A DNA stretch of 27,883 nt, taken from contig DLVS01000039.1 in NCBI GenBank assembly GCA_003445095.1, positions 1 to 27,883 of the forward strand, written 5' to 3'. Below the pieces are notes generated by a model. It saw only the letters and a program-made list of their open reading frames with translations. It made no database searches and was not told the origin of the DNA. Below are positions 14,866 to 22,510 of this stretch, piece after piece. A program made the translations under genes and the position numbers. This stretch comes from Verrucomicrobiales bacterium. Lineage in GTDB: Bacteria; Verrucomicrobiota; Verrucomicrobiia; Limisphaerales; UBA9464. Position 1 is the stretch's first letter, and the number at the start of each line of letters is the position of its first letter.

Positions 14866-16950
14866 TCACCGCCGGATCGGGCCGATATAGCGGCGCGCTA
14901 CGACCAGGTCATCAAACCAAACGGACTGGCTGTCCTTCCAATATTGTTTGGTGGGATCGCCTTCATCGTAGCCGTAGTGCTCGAGCCAGAGGCAATTCAC
15001 TTTCAAATCGAGGTCGTTGCGCCAGCGGATGCCGGTGAATTCGCCCACCAACTTCCCATCCACCCACATCGCTTGCTTCCCGTCGGCTCTATCGGGAGCT
15101 GTGTTCGCCTGAATCATGAATTCCCAACACTGCCATTGGTTCAGCGGAGGGATGACGCGGTCCTTACCTGCCGCAGTGCCTTTCCCCGGTCCCGGCGGGA
15201 AGAAGCCGTTGCCCCAGTATTTGTCCATCTTCGGGTCCGGCGCCATGTCGAGGTAGTACGTGTAAAGATTCACTTCACCCGGCGGCGGATTCTTGCCCCA
15301 CGCAAACCACGGCTCCATCCCGGTCGAATAGTAAGTGCCGTTCGGCTTGAGACCGGCCTTGCCAAACGCCGACCACTTATTGGTGCGTTGATTGGCGCCC
15401 AGCCATACGAAGTGGTGATTGTATTGATAGTCCGGTGAGAACTTCACATAGAACCGCGCATAGACGACGTCGGCTCCCGGCATAAACCATTTGATCGCGT
15501 CGCCACCGTGGTTCTGACCGCGTTCCATTGGCATCTGCACGCACCATTGTCCGGAGTTTGGCCGCTCTTGGGTCATTACCACCCGGCCGCGTTGTTGATC
15601 CCACTTCTTCATGTCGCCGGATTCGAAGTCGTCGGCGAATAACACATCGGGGTCATTCGCGAGGCCGACGTCGCCGGGATACTTCGAAGCCAGGCTCCGC
15701 ACGTTGTTTGTCTCTCGCTGGAGGCTTCCCAAGGGAGAAGGTGGTCGCAGACTGGGAAAGGGTTTTTCGCCGGGGTGGCCTGTTTGCAGTTTGGCCAGTC
15801 GCTCCTGAGATCGGCGGTCGATCCAACTGGCGGGATACTCTTGGCGCAGGCGCTCGAAGGCAGAGATCGCTTCTTCGGTTTTGCCTTCAGCCAAGAGTCC
15901 GTTCGCCTGCTTGAACTCGTCTTCTCCCACCGTCAAAGCCCGCGCCATGATGTCTCCTGCTTCCTTTTGAGTGAGGCTGATGGGCACCTTGGCGAGCACG
16001 GGCGGATTGGTGTCGGTCAGGATGCGGAATGCCTCGGGATTACGTTCGCGGAACAGTCGGGCGCGCATGTCGCGTTGCCAGTTCATGGAATCGCCACCCT
16101 CGCGTTGGCCGTGGACATCAACGTCCGCGATGGCCAGACCGTCCGCGCCTTCGGCCTGAGCGACGATCTTACCTTGCGGCGAAATAATCATGGCGCCGCT
16201 GCCCCGCTGGGCGACGACCAGCCAAATGAAGTTCTCCGCGGCGCGCACCCGCAGCGCCTGCACGCCGATGTCATCGTCGCCGATGGCCGCGCCGCCCATG
16301 GTGGGAAAGAAGAGGATATCCGCCCCAGCGACCGCGCGACAGCGTGCCGACTCAGGCACGACCAAGTCGTAGCAAATGAGCATCGCGGCGGTGCCCAAAT
16401 CCGAAGTGGGAAAAACCGGGAACGAACTTCCCCGACGCCGCACTCCTGCTTCCGACCACGTCGGACAGACCTTATGATATCGGCCGATCTCCTGACCGTC
16501 CCGACCGAGTAAGAACGCCGTGTTGTACGTCGCGCCATCGCTCTCGATGAAGTCACTGCAAACGACTAAATACATCCGGTGCCGCGCAGCGGCGGTGCCC
16601 AGGCGGTCGATCATTCGGCGCACGACCTGGGGCAACACCTCCTTCACTCGGGCTTCGTTTGCTCCCACCCAATTTAGCAAGCCCGGTGTATCCTCGGGCA
16701 ATACCAGGGCGTCGCATTTCGCCTCGCCGGCGCGATCGATCAGGCGTTCGAGTTCGGTGAGATTCCTTTCCACTGCGGCGAGCGCCTCATCCGGCTTCAG
16801 TCGGAAGTCGATGACCCGCCCGGCAGCCTGCGCCGCCGCAAGCCGAACTGTATTGGTTAGCGCCGAAAGTCCCTCGACTGCGAGTGTCGCGCCAACATTG
16901 AAACTGAGCGCCAAGATCGCGAGGCAGCGAACGCGAGTTGTTATCTTCAT
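14866..16950 (-). CDS. Secreted nitrilase-fold hydrolase fused to a jelly-roll-like domain
   Basis: A 694-residue exported protein. A signal peptide (MKITTRVRCLAILALSFNVG, then ATLA) is followed by a carbon-nitrogen hydrolase domain at about 33-300. The Glu-Lys-Cys triad is visible: Glu86 in ALVLPED, Lys160 in RYHKVCPT, Cys193 in MLICYDLVVPE. These enzymes hydrolyse amide or nitrile C-N bonds; the substrate is unknown. A helical linker at about 325-400 contains a TPR-like LAEGKTEEAISAFERLRQEY segment. The C-terminal 260 residues (from DVLFADDFESGDMKKWD to VWFDDLVVARRYIGP) resemble the concanavalin/lyase-like beta-sandwich of secreted polysaccharide-binding or lyase proteins. That suggests an enzyme aimed at a glycan-linked amide outside the cytoplasm. 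The ATG at 16950 is chosen over an upstream TTG because it gives a clean signal peptide. Confidence 0.85.
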   Translation of the reverse strand: MKITTRVRCLAILALSFNVGATLAVEGLSALTNTVRLAAAQAAGRVIDFRLKPDEALAAVERNLTELERLIDRAGEAKCDALVLPEDTPGLLNWVGANEARVKEVLPQVVRRMIDRLGTAAARHRMYLVVCSDFIESDGATYNTAFLLGRDGQEIGRYHKVCPTWSEAGVRRRGSSFPVFPTSDLGTAAMLICYDLVVPESARCRAVAGADILFFPTMGGAAIGDDDIGVQALRVRAAENFIWLVVAQRGSGAMIISPQGKIVAQAEGADGLAIADVDVHGQREGGDSMNWQRDMRARLFRERNPEAFRILTDTNPPVLAKVPISLTQKEAGDIMARALTVGEDEFKQANGLLAEGKTEEAISAFERLRQEYPASWIDRRSQERLAKLQTGHPGEKPFPSLRPPSPLGSLQRETNNVRSLASKYPGDVGLANDPDVLFADDFESGDMKKWDQQRGRVVMTQERPNSGQWCVQMPMERGQNHGGDAIKWFMPGADVVYARFYVKFSPDYQYNHHFVWLGANQRTNKWSAFGKAGLKPNGTYYSTGMEPWFAWGKNPPPGEVNLYTYYLDMAPDPKMDKYWGNGFFPPGPGKGTAAGKDRVIPPLNQWQCWEFMIQANTAPDRADGKQAMWVDGKLVGEFTGIRWRNDLDLKVNCLWLEHYGYDEGDPTKQYWKDSQSVWFDDLVVARRYIGPIRR

Positions 16951-16988
16951 GGGACGGCGAGGATTCAACGGCGACGCTGCCTTCCGCT

Positions 16989-17210
16989 CGCGTTGGTTAC
17001 GAGTCGATTGTTCGCGGGGAGAGTTTGGCGGAGTTTCCCGAGCGAGGACGGATGGTGCCAGAGTTCCGTCAACCCGACCTGCGCGAGTTCATTTGTCGAT
17101 CTTATCGGATCATCCACCGGGTTCAGCACGAAGCGCATTGCGTCGAGATTGTTCGATTCTGGCATGGGGCGCGGGGCTTTAGGCACATTCCACCGGAGGA
17201 TGCCTCGTGA
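16989..17210 (+). pseudogene. 5'-truncated ParE/RelE-family toxin gene
   Basis: The plus-strand frame reads LAEFPERGRMVPEFRQPDLR, EFICRSYRIIHRVQ and VEIVRFWHGARGF, the second half of a ParE-type toxin of a type II toxin-antitoxin system. The first half, with the helices that contact the antitoxin, is missing. The frame upstream passes into the promoter and start of the divergent hydrolase gene, and no antitoxin gene is present. Its stop codon (17208-17210) overlaps the GTG start of the cas4 remnant, and the cas4 ribosome binding site lies in its last codons. I infer a remnant left by deletion; the protein, if made, should be inactive. Confidence 0.65.
17195..17199 (+). promoter_or_regulatory. 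Ribosome binding site deciding the cas4 start
   Basis: GGAGG lies seven bases before the GTG at 17207, which begins the Cas4 N-terminal motif NELLPLSLLNDFLYCPRR. It is the only good Shine-Dalgarno match here and sets the start of the broken cas4 gene. Confidence 0.6.
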
Positions 17211-17721
17211 ATGAACTGCTCCCGCTCTCCCTGCTCAACGACTTCCTCTACTGCCCGCGCCGAGCGGCATTGAAGGCCGTCGAAGGTTGGCGCTCGGCCA
17301 ACGAACACACCAATCGCTCCGCGAGCTTCGCTCGAATTCAAAATTTGAGATCTCAAATCTCAAATACCTCAAGCCGGTCGAGTTCAAACTCGGCAAACGG
17401 CGCCAATGGGATAACGACGACGCCCAACTCTGCGCCCAGGCGCTGTGTCTGGAAGAGATGTTCAACACGACCGTTCCACACGGCGCGATCTTCCATGCCG
17501 ACAGCAAGCGTCGTCGCGAAGTCAACTTTACTCCGGAACTGCGCGCGTTCACAACCCAGGCTGTCGAGGCACTCCAGCAGCTCGTTTAGTCGGAAGTCGT
17601 GCCGCCGGCAGAATTCAAGCCCGCGTGCGAGGAGTGTTCTCTTTTCGAAATCTGTCTGCCGAAAGCGACCGGTGACGCGGACCGGGGAAAGCGGCTGGCT
17701 CGTCAACTCTTCCAGGCATAG
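17207..17721 (+). pseudogene. cas4: Broken cas4 (CRISPR adaptation nuclease)
   Basis: Intact Cas4 is an Fe-S, RecB-like exonuclease that trims CRISPR spacers. Here the pieces are in two frames. The first frame gives NELLPLSLLNDFLYCPRRAA (first Fe-S Cys) then LKAVEGWRSANEHT, up to about 17314. After a junction containing a palindromic repeat (17344-17365), the next frame gives KPVEFKLGKRRQWDND and DAQLCAQALCLEEMF (the E-x-K and Q motifs). It then reads a TAG at 17587-17589, and beyond it EFKPACEECSLFEICLPKAT with the last three Fe-S Cys, to TAG at 17719-17721. The segment that should carry the catalytic His and first Asp is missing. So there are at least three lesions: internal deletion with repeat insertion, frameshift and nonsense codon. 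Cas4 of this type is often fused to Cas1 (type I-G/I-U). Confidence 0.85.
17344..17365. repeat. Palindromic repeat copy R1, inside cas4
   Basis: Core TTTGAGATCTCAAATCTC, then AAAT; AGATCT forms the centre of a TTTGAGATCTCAAA palindrome. It is identical over 22 bases to copy R3 at 17787 and lies exactly at the cas4 deletion/frameshift point. Confidence 0.8.
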
Positions 17722-17730
17722 GCTCGTTAA

Positions 17731-17760
17731 ATTTGAGATCCCAGATTTGAGATTTCAGAG
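17731..17760. repeat. Palindromic repeat copy R2, just after cas4
   Basis: Variant copy reading ATTTGAGATCCCAGATTTGA then GATTTCAGAG, ten bases past the last cas4 stop codon. It shares the TTTGAGATC unit and its inverted form with the other copies but has diverged at the centre. Confidence 0.65.
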
Positions 17761-17786
17761 TGGCCGACGCGGCCCAGAAGGGCACA

Positions 17787-17808
17787 TTTGAGATCTCAAA
17801 TCTCAAAT
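17787..17808. repeat. Palindromic repeat copy R3, before the four-helix-bundle gene
   Basis: TTTGAGATCTCAAATCTC, then AAAT, identical to R1. It ends nine bases before the ATG at 17818 and forms the left bracket of that gene. Confidence 0.8.
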
Positions 17809-17817
17809 CACAAAGCC

Positions 17818-18345
17818 ATGACCTATCAACGATTCGAAGACTTGCCGGTGTGGCAAACCGCCGCTCGCCTCTACGAAACCACCGAGCAATTGCTCGACGA
17901 CTCCCGCTTCTCCGTCAGCCGTGGTTATCGCGATCAGTTGGATCGGGCGGCGCTTTCCGTCTCCAACAACATTGCCGAGGGATTCGAACGCGGCACCACC
18001 AACGAACTCCTGCAGTTCATTTACATCGCCCGTGGTTCGGCAGGGGAAGTTCGTTCGATGCTCGCCGTGAAGGAGCGTCGTGTCCCCGATAATCTGAGAT
18101 CTCAGATTTCAGATTTGAAATCGACGGCGGAGTCGTGTTCCCGACAATTGCGCGCCTGGGCCGAGGCATTGCAGAATTCTCCAATTCGAGGAACGCGCCA
18201 TCTCACCGAGCGAACGCGCCAGGAAGCCGACCGAAAGAAGCGGGCGGATGCGTTCGATCGCGAGGGAATGAAGCTGCTGCCGGCGGACCATCCGCTGCGG
18301 CGAGCGGCCGAAGCCCGCAATCGCGATTTGAGATCTGACATTTGA
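17818..18345 (+). CDS. Four-helix-bundle protein (23S rRNA intervening-sequence/Avd-like)
   Basis: A 175-residue protein beginning YQRFEDLPVWQTAARLYETT and containing QLDRAALSVSNNIAEGFERG, then LLQFIYIARGSAGEVRSML. These are the hallmarks of the four-helix-bundle family first seen in intervening sequences of 23S rRNA genes and related to Avd of diversity-generating retroelements. Members form pentamers and may bind nucleic acid; their cell role is unclear. Helices run about 8-30, 38-60, 64-90 and 103-120. A repeat copy is read in frame as NLRSQISDLKS in the loop before helix 4, and another supplies the last codons RDLRSDI and the stop. A charged tail follows helix 4. It sits at the cas4-cas1 junction, is intact while both neighbours are broken, and overlaps the cas1 start. 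The ATG at 17818 puts the conserved FEDL motif at the N-terminus. Confidence 0.85.
   Translation: MTYQRFEDLPVWQTAARLYETTEQLLDDSRFSVSRGYRDQLDRAALSVSNNIAEGFERGTTNELLQFIYIARGSAGEVRSMLAVKERRVPDNLRSQISDLKSTAESCSRQLRAWAEALQNSPIRGTRHLTERTRQEADRKKRADAFDREGMKLLPADHPLRRAAEARNRDLRSDI
18091..18121. repeat. Palindromic repeat copy R4, read in frame inside the four-helix-bundle gene
   Basis: AATCTGAGATCTCAGATTTC followed by AGATTTGAAAT; the CTGAGATCTCAG palindrome is kept with a compensating base pair change relative to R1/R3. Its translation is NLRSQISDLKS, placed in a loop between helices. Confidence 0.75.
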
Positions 18346-18349
18346 GATC
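18325..18349. repeat. Palindromic repeat copy R5, between the four-helix-bundle gene and cas1
   Basis: GATTTGAGATCTGACATTTG then AGATC. It supplies the final codons and TGA stop of the four-helix-bundle gene and the TTG from which cas1 reading would begin, so it forms the right bracket. Confidence 0.75.
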
Positions 18350-19452
18350 GGAGCTCTCCCCACCCCTGCCCGAGATCCAACAAAATACCCTCTACCTGAC
18401 CACACCCGGTAGCTACGTCGCCCGCGACCATCTCACCCTTCAGGTCGAGGTTCCCGTTTATCCCGACGACCAGCCTCTCGACCAGCGGACACTCGAAACC
18501 GCCACGGGCTCCCGCAAAGTCTCGACCCCCATTCACCATCTCGAGTCCATCTGCGTCTTCGGCGCGTCCACCATCAGCCCGCCCGCCTTGGACCTTTGTT
18601 GGGAACACGGCGTCGCGGTCAATTACCTCAACGAGTTGGGGGCGTCTCCACGCTCGCCTAACCGGCGTGGCAGATACCAGCGTCACGCTTCGTCGCGCCC
18701 AGTTTCGCGTGGCTGACGATCCTTCGAAATGCACCGCGATCGCTCGTCAGCTCATCGTCGGCAAGCTCCAGAATAGCCGCAACAGTCTCCTCCGCGCCGC
18801 CCGCGAAACCGATTCCGCTGAGGATCGCGTCCGCCTCGAAGAGGTGATCGACGCGCTGGCCCGCCAAATTCGCGATCTGCCCGGGTTCACCGAGTTGGAT
18901 TCCTTGCGCGGCGCCGAGGGCATGGCCGCCAACATCTACTTCACGGTATTCAGCCTCGCGCTAAAGCAGCAGCGCGCTGACTTTGCGTTCACGAACCGCA
19001 GCCGCCGGCCACCGCGTGACCGCATCAACTGTCTCCTCAGCTTCCTGTACGCCCTCGTTCGTCATGATTGCATTGCTGCGCTGACGGCTGCTGGCCTCGA
19101 CCCGTTTGTCGGCTTCCTTCAAGTGGACCGACCGAACCGCCCTTCGCTCGCTTTGGATTTGATGGAGGAATTCCGTCCGTGGCTTGCTGATCGCCTGGCG
19201 ATCACTCTGATCAATCGGCAGCAGGTCGGCGCGGACCACTTCACGGAACGAGAAGGTGGTGTGATCGAGTTCACCGAAGCCGGGCGCAAACGCGTCATCA
19301 AAGCATATCAAGAACGCAAGCAAGAGAGCCTCAACCATCCGTTGCTCGACCAGAACTTGCGCAGCGCCCAAATACCCTTCGTTCAGGCTCGCGTGCTGGC
19401 TCGGTATCTTCGGGGTGATCTGACGGATTACATTCCTTTTGTGCCCAAATGA
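18342..19452 (+). pseudogene. cas1: Frameshifted cas1 (CRISPR integrase)
   Basis: Cas1 with Cas2 integrates new spacers into CRISPR arrays. The first part (18342 to about 18640) reads LPEIQQNTLYLTTPGSYVAR, then HHLESICVFGASTISPPALD and VNYLNELG. At a run of five G (18638-18642) the frame shifts by one base. The next frame continues perfectly as GRLHARLTGVADTSVTLRRA, then FRVADDPSK and on to IPFVPK at 19452. Deleting one G restores a full-length Cas1 of about 370 residues. Catalytic Glu is present in RGAEGMAANIYF and Asp in LALDLMEEFRP. The metal-binding His of GFLH is Gln here (CAA at 19120-19122, GFLQVDRPNRPS). Two lesions argue for true decay rather than a sequencing slip. The start is unclear because repeat R5 replaces the 5' end. 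Confidence 0.88.
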
Positions 19453-19595
19453 GTCGTCGCGTCCGACCAATCTTCCCCACCGGTTCATTCACCGCTGCGC
19501 TCCTTGCATTGACCACCGCGCAGACACGTTCGGCGGTCGCCCCGCGCGCGAACGCGAGGCGCGCTCTTGGTTCGGGTCGCCCCGCAGGTCGCTAA
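19449..19595 (+). pseudogene. Short reading frame in the place of cas2
   Basis: An ATG overlaps the cas1 stop as ATGA, the usual coupling between cas1 and cas2. The 48-codon frame starts MSRRVRPIF, which could be the first residues of a Cas2, but the rest (Ala/Arg-rich, ending GSGRPAGR) has no Cas2 fold motif. I read it as the point where cas2 was lost. It may also be no gene at all. Confidence 0.3.
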
Positions 19596-19709
19596 AACAA
19601 TAACATGTCCTGGCTCTTCCATGGATTTCCAGAAGGCGGACAAATTTTACTTCTTGCCCGGCTCAAAAACTCTTTTGGTTGCGCGCGAGCTGCGGGCAGA
19701 GTTCTCCGC

Positions 19710-22439
19710 GTGAAGCCTGCTTCCATTCCGTTTTGCATTGCCGCTCTGGCGTCAACCTTGGCCGCCCGCGCTGCCGATCCGTTAGTTCCGACCAGCCTGC
19801 TGTCCACCTCCGATCCTAACCTCGAAGTCACTGTCTGGGCGACGTCGCCCATGCTCCGGAACCCCACGAATTTCGACTTCGACAAAGACGGTCGCATCTG
19901 GGTCGCCGAGGGAGTGAATTACCGGAGCCACTACAGCCGGCAGCCCGAGGGCGATCGAATTGTAATTCTCGAGGACACGAACGGAGACGGGAAAGCCGAC
20001 CAGGAAAGTGTTTTCGTGCAAGAACCCGATCTGCGGGCGCCCATGGGCATTGCCGTTATCGACAATCAGGTAGTGGTTTCGATGGCGCCGGACTTGATCG
20101 TCTATACCGATGTGAACCGAGATCGGAAGTTCGATCCCGCGGTGGACAAACGTGAGGTGATCTTGACCGGCTTCAACGGCCGTAAACATGACCACACTAT
20201 TCACAGCGTCACGGTCGGTCCCGATGGACAGTGGTATTGGAACTCGGGCAACACGGGCGCGATGTTCACCGACAAGTCCGGCCAGACCTTTCGTATCGGC
20301 AGCGCCTACGACCCGACTTACGGCGGCGGCAAAGCGGATCTCGGCTGGGAACCGACCAAGATCGCTGGCCAGAAGAGCGATGACGGCCACGTGTGGATCG
20401 GCGGGTTCGCGGCTCGGATGAATCCCGACGGCTCACGCGTTCGCATTATCGGACACAATTTCCGCAACAGCTACGAGCAGACCGTCACTGCCTTTGGAGA
20501 TGTATTCCAGAACGACAATGATGACCCCCCGGCGTGCCGCACAGCGTTTCTACTCGAGTCGGGTAACGCGGGATTCTGCTCGTTCGACGGACAACGCTCC
20601 TGGGGCGCGGACCGACGTCCGGGCCAGAGCATTCCCACGGCGGAGTGGCGTCAGGAGGATCCGGGAACGATGCCGGCAGGTGATGTCTATGGCGGCGGCT
20701 CGCCGACCGGCATCACTTTTGTCGAGGAAAGCGCGCTCGGAAAAAAGTACCGGGGTCTGTTGTTGAGCTGTGAACCGGGACGAAACGTTGTCTTCGGCTA
20801 TTTCCCGAAACTGGAGGGCGCCGGATTCGAGTTGAAGCGTTTCGACTTCGTCACCAGCAACAAGGAAGGCGAGTTCGCGGGCACGGATTTCAAGGGAGGA
20901 AAGAATGAAACTCGTGATCTCAAGACGATGTTTCGTCCGAGTGATGTCGGAGTGGGCGCGGATGGCGCCATCTATGTCGCGGATTGGTTCGACGCGCGGG
21001 TCGGCGGGCATGCCGATTGGGATGAGACGAAATCGGGAACTATCTATCGCGTCGCGCCGAAGGGCTTCAAACCCAAGGTGCCTCCCGTGGATTTCACTAC
21101 GGTCGAAGGGGCGATTGCGGGCCTCAAGAGTCCGGCCGTGAACGTGCGCGGCGCTGCGTTTTACGCGTTGCAACGAATGGGCAACGAAGCCGTCAAACCA
21201 CTTACCAAGCTGCTTCGAGACGACAACCCGTACGTCCGCGCTCACGCGGTCTGGCTGCTGGCGCTCGATTCACCCCAGGGAATTTCCCGTGTCGCGGAAT
21301 TGCTGAAGGACCGGAATCCGCAGACTCGCGTGGTCGCCTTCCGGGCACTCCGCCGAGCGGCCGAAGAAAAGCGAGTCACCGCGAACCAGTCGCCGGAGCG
21401 AGTGCCGGGAACGCACGAATACTTCATGGCGACCGCCCGCCAGCTCGCCAGCGATGCCTCGCCGGCAGTGCGCCGCGAGGTAGCGGTCGCGATGCGGGAT
21501 ATTTCGGCTAGTGAGTCGCAGGATATCCTAGTGACGCTCGCCCGAAAGTTTGACGGACAGGATCGCACTTATCTGGAGGCATGGGGCACAGGAGCTAAGG
21601 GCAAGGAATCTCAAATGTATGACGCGATCAAACCAGCGTTGGGCAAATCCGATCCGACGCAGTGGTCCCCGCAGTTCGCGTGGCTCGCGTGGCGACTGTA
21701 CCCGCCGCAGAGCGTCGCCGACTTCAAGACCCGGGCGCTCGCTTCTTCCCTGAGCGACTCTGATCGCAAGCGGGCGTTGACTGCGATCGGTTACAACTCC
21801 ACTCAGGACGCTGCCGACGCCATGCTCGAAGTCGCCGCGAAGACGGACAAGACGGTAAGGGCCGAAGCGCTGTGGTGGCTGTTGAATCGAAAGGATTCGA
21901 CTTGGCGAGAATTTGGCGTGAACGAAGCGCTCAAGGCCCGCGGTGTCTACGACCCCGACAACGTCGAACTTATCGAGGCGACCATTCCGGTGCCGGAGGC
22001 CCCGAAGTTTACGGCGGCGGACGCGCTGGTGTTGAAGGGGAACGTCAAACGCGGCGAAGGGAAGTTCACCGCCGCCTGCACGAGCTGTCATCGGGTTGGC
22101 GACACGGGCGCGGAATACGCGCCCAACCTCACCGGCTGGGCGCAACGTCAGACCACTGAAGTGTTCCTCAATTCGGTAATTAATCCGAGCGCTGACATCG
22201 CGAGCGGTTTCGCCGGCACTGAGATCAAGACCAAGGACGGAATCGTGCTTCAGGGCCTGGTCCTGTCCGAAGGCGATCCGCTGATTGTGCAATCCGCCAG
22301 CGGGATGACGCAGACCGTGCCGAAGAATCGAATCGAATCCCGCAAACGATTGGAGCGGTCGCTCATGATGAGCGCCGACCAGCTTGGTTTGACCGCGCAA
22401 GACCTGGCCGACATCCAAGCGTATTTGAGGACGAAATAG
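19710..22439 (+). CDS. PVC-type haem-binding CxxCH dehydrogenase-like protein with HEAT repeats
   Basis: A 909-residue periplasmic protein. The GTG at 19710 yields an ideal signal peptide (MKPASIPFCIAALASTLAAR-A, then ADP). The open frame reaches an ATG at 19605, which would add a poor 35-residue leader. Residues about 30-450 form the membrane-bound dehydrogenase/beta-propeller domain typical of planctomycetes and verrucomicrobia (NPTNFDFDKDGRIWVAEGVN, EDTNGDGKAD, HTIHSVTVGPDGQWYW, GADGAIYVADWFDARVGGH). HEAT-like helices follow (about 465-560, VNVRGAAFYALQRMGNEAVK). The C-terminal cytochrome-c-like domain binds haem through C-T-S-C-H at about 790-794 and ends with the IKTKDGIVLQGLVLSEGDPL and RIESRKRLERSLMM segments of this family. 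Such proteins are thought to oxidise sugars or alcohols outside the cytoplasm; substrate unknown. It looks intact. Confidence 0.93.
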   Translation: MKPASIPFCIAALASTLAARAADPLVPTSLLSTSDPNLEVTVWATSPMLRNPTNFDFDKDGRIWVAEGVNYRSHYSRQPEGDRIVILEDTNGDGKADQESVFVQEPDLRAPMGIAVIDNQVVVSMAPDLIVYTDVNRDRKFDPAVDKREVILTGFNGRKHDHTIHSVTVGPDGQWYWNSGNTGAMFTDKSGQTFRIGSAYDPTYGGGKADLGWEPTKIAGQKSDDGHVWIGGFAARMNPDGSRVRIIGHNFRNSYEQTVTAFGDVFQNDNDDPPACRTAFLLESGNAGFCSFDGQRSWGADRRPGQSIPTAEWRQEDPGTMPAGDVYGGGSPTGITFVEESALGKKYRGLLLSCEPGRNVVFGYFPKLEGAGFELKRFDFVTSNKEGEFAGTDFKGGKNETRDLKTMFRPSDVGVGADGAIYVADWFDARVGGHADWDETKSGTIYRVAPKGFKPKVPPVDFTTVEGAIAGLKSPAVNVRGAAFYALQRMGNEAVKPLTKLLRDDNPYVRAHAVWLLALDSPQGISRVAELLKDRNPQTRVVAFRALRRAAEEKRVTANQSPERVPGTHEYFMATARQLASDASPAVRREVAVAMRDISASESQDILVTLARKFDGQDRTYLEAWGTGAKGKESQMYDAIKPALGKSDPTQWSPQFAWLAWRLYPPQSVADFKTRALASSLSDSDRKRALTAIGYNSTQDAADAMLEVAAKTDKTVRAEALWWLLNRKDSTWREFGVNEALKARGVYDPDNVELIEATIPVPEAPKFTAADALVLKGNVKRGEGKFTAACTSCHRVGDTGAEYAPNLTGWAQRQTTEVFLNSVINPSADIASGFAGTEIKTKDGIVLQGLVLSEGDPLIVQSASGMTQTVPKNRIESRKRLERSLMMSADQLGLTAQDLADIQAYLRTK

Positions 22440-22510
22440 TCTCGCTCGGGAAGTCCACCTGAATTGCTGCGGCCTTCACGAACGCAGCCTAATTAACGAC
22501 GACGCTCGCG

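Noticed and set aside
14746..15438. Plus-strand open frame of about 230 codons opposite the nitrilase-fold gene
   Set aside because: It is a shadow of the C-terminal domain coding strand, and the true gene has strong domain evidence.
17344..18349. Direct repeats that might be a CRISPR array
   Set aside because: The copies are irregularly spaced, lie inside coding sequence and are palindromic with variable cores. A CRISPR array needs regular repeats and unique spacers.
20550..21245. Minus-strand open frames opposite the haem-binding protein
   Set aside because: High-GC coding DNA commonly leaves long antisense frames open; the plus strand has clear family motifs throughout.
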